From a virus: a stretch of 47,630 nt of DNA. Shown in pieces: positions 46,025-47,630 of the stretch. A model generated the notes under the pieces. It searched no databases. It had not been told where the DNA came from and was given only the letters and a program-made list of their open reading frames with translations. Location: positions 1 through 47,630 of IMG/VR virus record IMGVR_UViG_3300047552_002194. The stretch is one strand, 5' to 3'. Both the position numbers and the translations under genes were made by a program. Positions within the stretch are counted from its first letter, which is position 1. Every line of letters begins with the position of its first letter.

Positions 46025-46922
46025 TAATTAATGCTCCATTCTTTTTCATTATCATATATTTAAAATTAAAACCCTCAATTATACATTGTTCTTGTTTTAA
46101 TTTTGTTCTTTCTTTATCAGCACGTATTGTCCATGTTGATTTAACTTCAATAATTAAATTATCTTTAGGTATGAAAAAATCGGGGAAATATCTTCTTACT
46201 TTATCTTCATAAACATACAAAATTTTAGGTATTAATTGTTTATCGAATATTATTTCATCTTCAGTATATTTAGTTAATAATAAATCTAATGCTACATTTT
46301 CGTATCCCTGTAATTTAATTATTTTGCCAGAAGGTAAAACATAATCTTTAAATTTATAACGTTTTCTTAACATTTTCTCAAAATGAATCGGATCTTGTGG
46401 AAGATGTTCAAATCCGCATCTTGCAAGATTGTTTTTCATTGTAATTTCTTCATAAATTATTTTATCATAATCTTCTCCATATTTTTCAATTTTGCTAACC
46501 TTTTGTTTTTCTTTAACCCAATCTAATTGATTTGTGGATTTAACACCATATTTTTTCATCATTGCATTTTGTAATATATCAACACGTTGATATATGTTTT
46601 CAACACCATATCTTTCTAACATTGTCTGTTTTTGTAATTCCAAATTTACATAATTTTCATCACCATATTTTTCTAATCTAGTCTGTTTAGATTTAATATT
46701 CGCATTTAAATCTTTTATTTCTTTATCAGTGTTTCTTGTTTCTAATTTTTTCTTTTTAACTGTTTCTAGGTGAGAAATATTACTAACTCCAAATTTTTCC
46801 ATTAAATTTTTCTTTTGTGTAATTGCAGATTGCTTTACTCTGCATTCAAAAGAACACGTTTTTTGATTTTTATTATAACGTTTGATTTTAAATTCTTTAC
46901 CACAGATTGTACAAGTCAACAT
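46002..46922 (-). CDS. Vsr-like homing endonuclease
   Basis: 306 residues. Zinc finger-like start CTICGKEF...CSFEC, then many EKFGV/EKYG repeats (MEKFGVSNISHLE, LEKYGDENYVN, LERYGVENIYQ, MKKYGVKSTNQ), a DNA-binding repeat type of phage HEGs. The nuclease domain has YFPDFFIPKDNLIIEVKS: D248, E259 and K261 as a PD-(D/E)xK/Vsr-type core. RBS GGGAGA. It carries its own late promoter. The C-terminal codons extend into the start of the intact glycosyltransferase, next to a duplicated piece of that gene. Confidence 0.85.
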   Translation of the reverse strand: MLTCTICGKEFKIKRYNKNQKTCSFECRVKQSAITQKKNLMEKFGVSNISHLETVKKKKLETRNTDKEIKDLNANIKSKQTRLEKYGDENYVNLELQKQTMLERYGVENIYQRVDILQNAMMKKYGVKSTNQLDWVKEKQKVSKIEKYGEDYDKIIYEEITMKNNLARCGFEHLPQDPIHFEKMLRKRYKFKDYVLPSGKIIKLQGYENVALDLLLTKYTEDEIIFDKQLIPKILYVYEDKVRRYFPDFFIPKDNLIIEVKSTWTIRADKERTKLKQEQCIIEGFNFKYMIMKKNGALINEEYYSV

Positions 46923-47029
46923 AGATTATCTCCCATAAATATGATATGACAGGGACAGCAGTTTCTCCCTACTGTTTCTAGTGTGTTGGTAGCACCTAGA
47001 TTACCTGTTCATACTTATTTATAAGAAAT
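46923..47029 (-). other. Noncoding leader of the Vsr-like HEG
   Basis: 107 bases between the broken glycosyltransferase start and the HEG. Contains AGGGA-N10-TCCCT (46951-46970) and overlapping ACAG/CTGT pairings that exclude it. No ORF. The late promoter is at its far end. Confidence 0.5.
47016..47023 (-). promoter_or_regulatory. Late promoter for the Vsr-like HEG
   Basis: Exact TATAAATA, 94 bases before the HEG ATG and 7 bases after the stop of the truncated glycosyltransferase. Confidence 0.6.
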
Positions 47030-47110
47030 TTATTTGAAGGATTTTTTACAACCGGTGGAGTCAGAGCTAGTCATAAAGATCTTTAAATCTTTATATTGAT
47101 TATCAATCAT
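47030..47110 (-). pseudogene. Truncated 5' copy of the glycosyltransferase gene
   Basis: 26 codons: MIDNQYKDLKIFMTSSDSTGC, then KKSFK and a stop. It matches residues 10-26 of the intact glycosyltransferase except for one Y to F change, but seven consecutive codons (S-S-D-S-T-G-C) all use different synonyms. The upstream DNA shares TAATTAATGAAG with the intact gene. It is cut exactly where the intact protein continues with GFARC. Confidence 0.75.
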
Positions 47111-47138
47111 TAATTTTTATTCCTTCATTAATTAGTTT

Positions 47139-47294
47139 TTAACTATGTAGTAATTTAGAACTTTCGTTTATTGTCATAGTGTAACATTGTTGACATACTG
47201 AAAGATGTTTTGTAAAATTACCTTCAGTTACAGTTACAGTTAGAGGTGAAGTTGTTATTGTTGAACCACAAACTTGGCAGATTTGCACTAACAT
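47139..47294 (-). CDS. Small zinc-ribbon-like protein
   Basis: 51 residues. CQVCG (C6, C9) and CQQC (C34, C37) make a plausible zinc ribbon with a Thr-rich hairpin between (TITTSPLTVTVTEGN). Start overlaps the upstream ORF by 7 bases. Short but with a coherent zinc motif, so probably real. Confidence 0.6.
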   Translation of the reverse strand: MLVQICQVCGSTITTSPLTVTVTEGNFTKHLSVCQQCYTMTINESSKLLHS

Positions 47295-47413
47295 TTATTT
47301 CTCTCTTGTAATTTTAGATTTTCTATTGCTAGAATTGCTTGATCATATTCTTTATTATCAATAAGATAGATAATATCTCTTATTTCGGTTATGTGTTGTT
47401 CTTTCTTTATCAT
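47288..47413 (-). CDS. Small helical hypothetical protein
   Basis: 41 residues, two predicted helices (KKEQHITEIRDIIYLID, YDQAILAIENLKLQER), TPR/coiled-coil-like. ATGA overlap with the preceding ORF and 7-base overlap with the zinc-ribbon ORF indicate a translated chain; GGAAGGGAAAG upstream serves as RBS. Confidence 0.5.
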   Translation of the reverse strand: MIKKEQHITEIRDIIYLIDNKEYDQAILAIENLKLQERNKC

Positions 47414-47630
47414 TTACTTTCCCTTCCTTCTATAATCATTTTTTCTAATTCATTGTAATTTATAATTGTGTAATGATGTAATATATGATCAATAACATTT
47501 TGATTGACAAGATAGGTATTTTTATCAGTGAATATTCTTGTTTTCAATATAAAGGATGAAGGATCAATTATAGAATGTATTTTAGTTATTTCTTCATCTA
47601 TATTACATTTATAAAAAGTTTCTTGAATAC
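47410..47630 (-). CDS. Hypothetical protein, 5' part outside window
   Basis: The last 72 codons of an ORF entering from the right edge; no motif recognised (ends EKMIIEGRESK). The stop overlaps the next start (ATGA). Translation frame is open throughout the visible part. Confidence 0.55.
   Translation of the reverse strand, partial: IQETFYKCNIDEEITKIHSIIDPSSFILKTRIFTDKNTYLVNQNVIDHILHHYTIINYNELEKMIIEGRESK

Noticed and set aside
46923-47050. Group I intron interrupting the glycosyltransferase
   Set aside because: I could not find the P/Q/R/S core elements, a late promoter lies in the segment, and the glycosyltransferase after the HEG has a complete start of its own.

Overview
The window is a strongly AT-rich piece of the genome of a T4-like contractile-tailed phage (myovirus). 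The case rests on a recognisable set of T4 core genes: neck/tail proteins gp13-gp14-gp15, small terminase gp16, major capsid gp23, large terminase gp17, DNA polymerase gp43, ssDNA-binding gp32, a probable late-transcription coactivator gp33, and baseplate gp25 and gp6. Host-type accessory enzymes occur too: ThyX, HU, a RuvC-like resolvase and NAD-dependent DNA ligase. The host cannot be read from the sequence; the gene set fits environmental T4 relatives better than the enteric ones. All genes but one lie on the minus strand, so transcription runs from high to low coordinates. Both window edges cut genes.

Layout in transcription order. 47.6-44.9 kb: small ORFs, a broken 5' end of a glycosyltransferase gene, a homing endonuclease (HEG) and an intact glycosyltransferase. 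44.9-41.5 kb: an operon of tiny ORFs and hypotheticals, then gp33-like, a DHH phosphoesterase and gp32. 41.4-28.2 kb: baseplate and fibre genes (gp25, a very large gp6-like protein, three structural proteins, two tail-collar fibre proteins). 28.1-25.3 kb: a DNA ligase gene broken into pieces around an antisense GIY-YIG HEG. 25.2-21.0 kb: a cassette of small genes that mostly share one N-terminal tag. 20.8-16.7 kb: RuvC-like, DNA polymerase, HU, ThyX. 16.6-9.3 kb: more tagged proteins, including an NMN-adenylyltransferase-like enzyme and a ligase-like nucleotidyltransferase, plus an HNH HEG. 9.3-1.3 kb: PAAR spike tip, RecB-like nuclease, gp13-14-15, gp16, gp23. 1.3-0 kb: N-terminal half of the large terminase ending in a short split-intein fragment, then another HEG running off the window.

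Three themes tie the window together. (1) About fifteen otherwise unrelated proteins start with the same short tag, roughly M-K-x-F-x-x-x-(I/L)-x-E-(A/S). It resembles the capsid-targeting/prohead-protease cleavage sequence of T4 internal proteins, and suggests a large set of proteins packaged in the head and injected with the DNA. (2) Gene fracture by HEGs: four HEGs of different catalytic families, each with its own T4-type late promoter, three of them at a broken gene (terL, ligA, glycosyltransferase). (3) Regulation can be read directly: consensus sigma70-type early promoters (TTGACA-N17-TATAAT type), two of which would give leaderless mRNAs; NATAAATA late promoters, often overlapping the stop codon of the preceding gene; and two places where a late promoter lies inside a hairpin that would hide the downstream ribosome-binding site in read-through transcripts. 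A family of unannotated Ser/Arg-rich mini-proteins sits at two of the early promoters and may be new.
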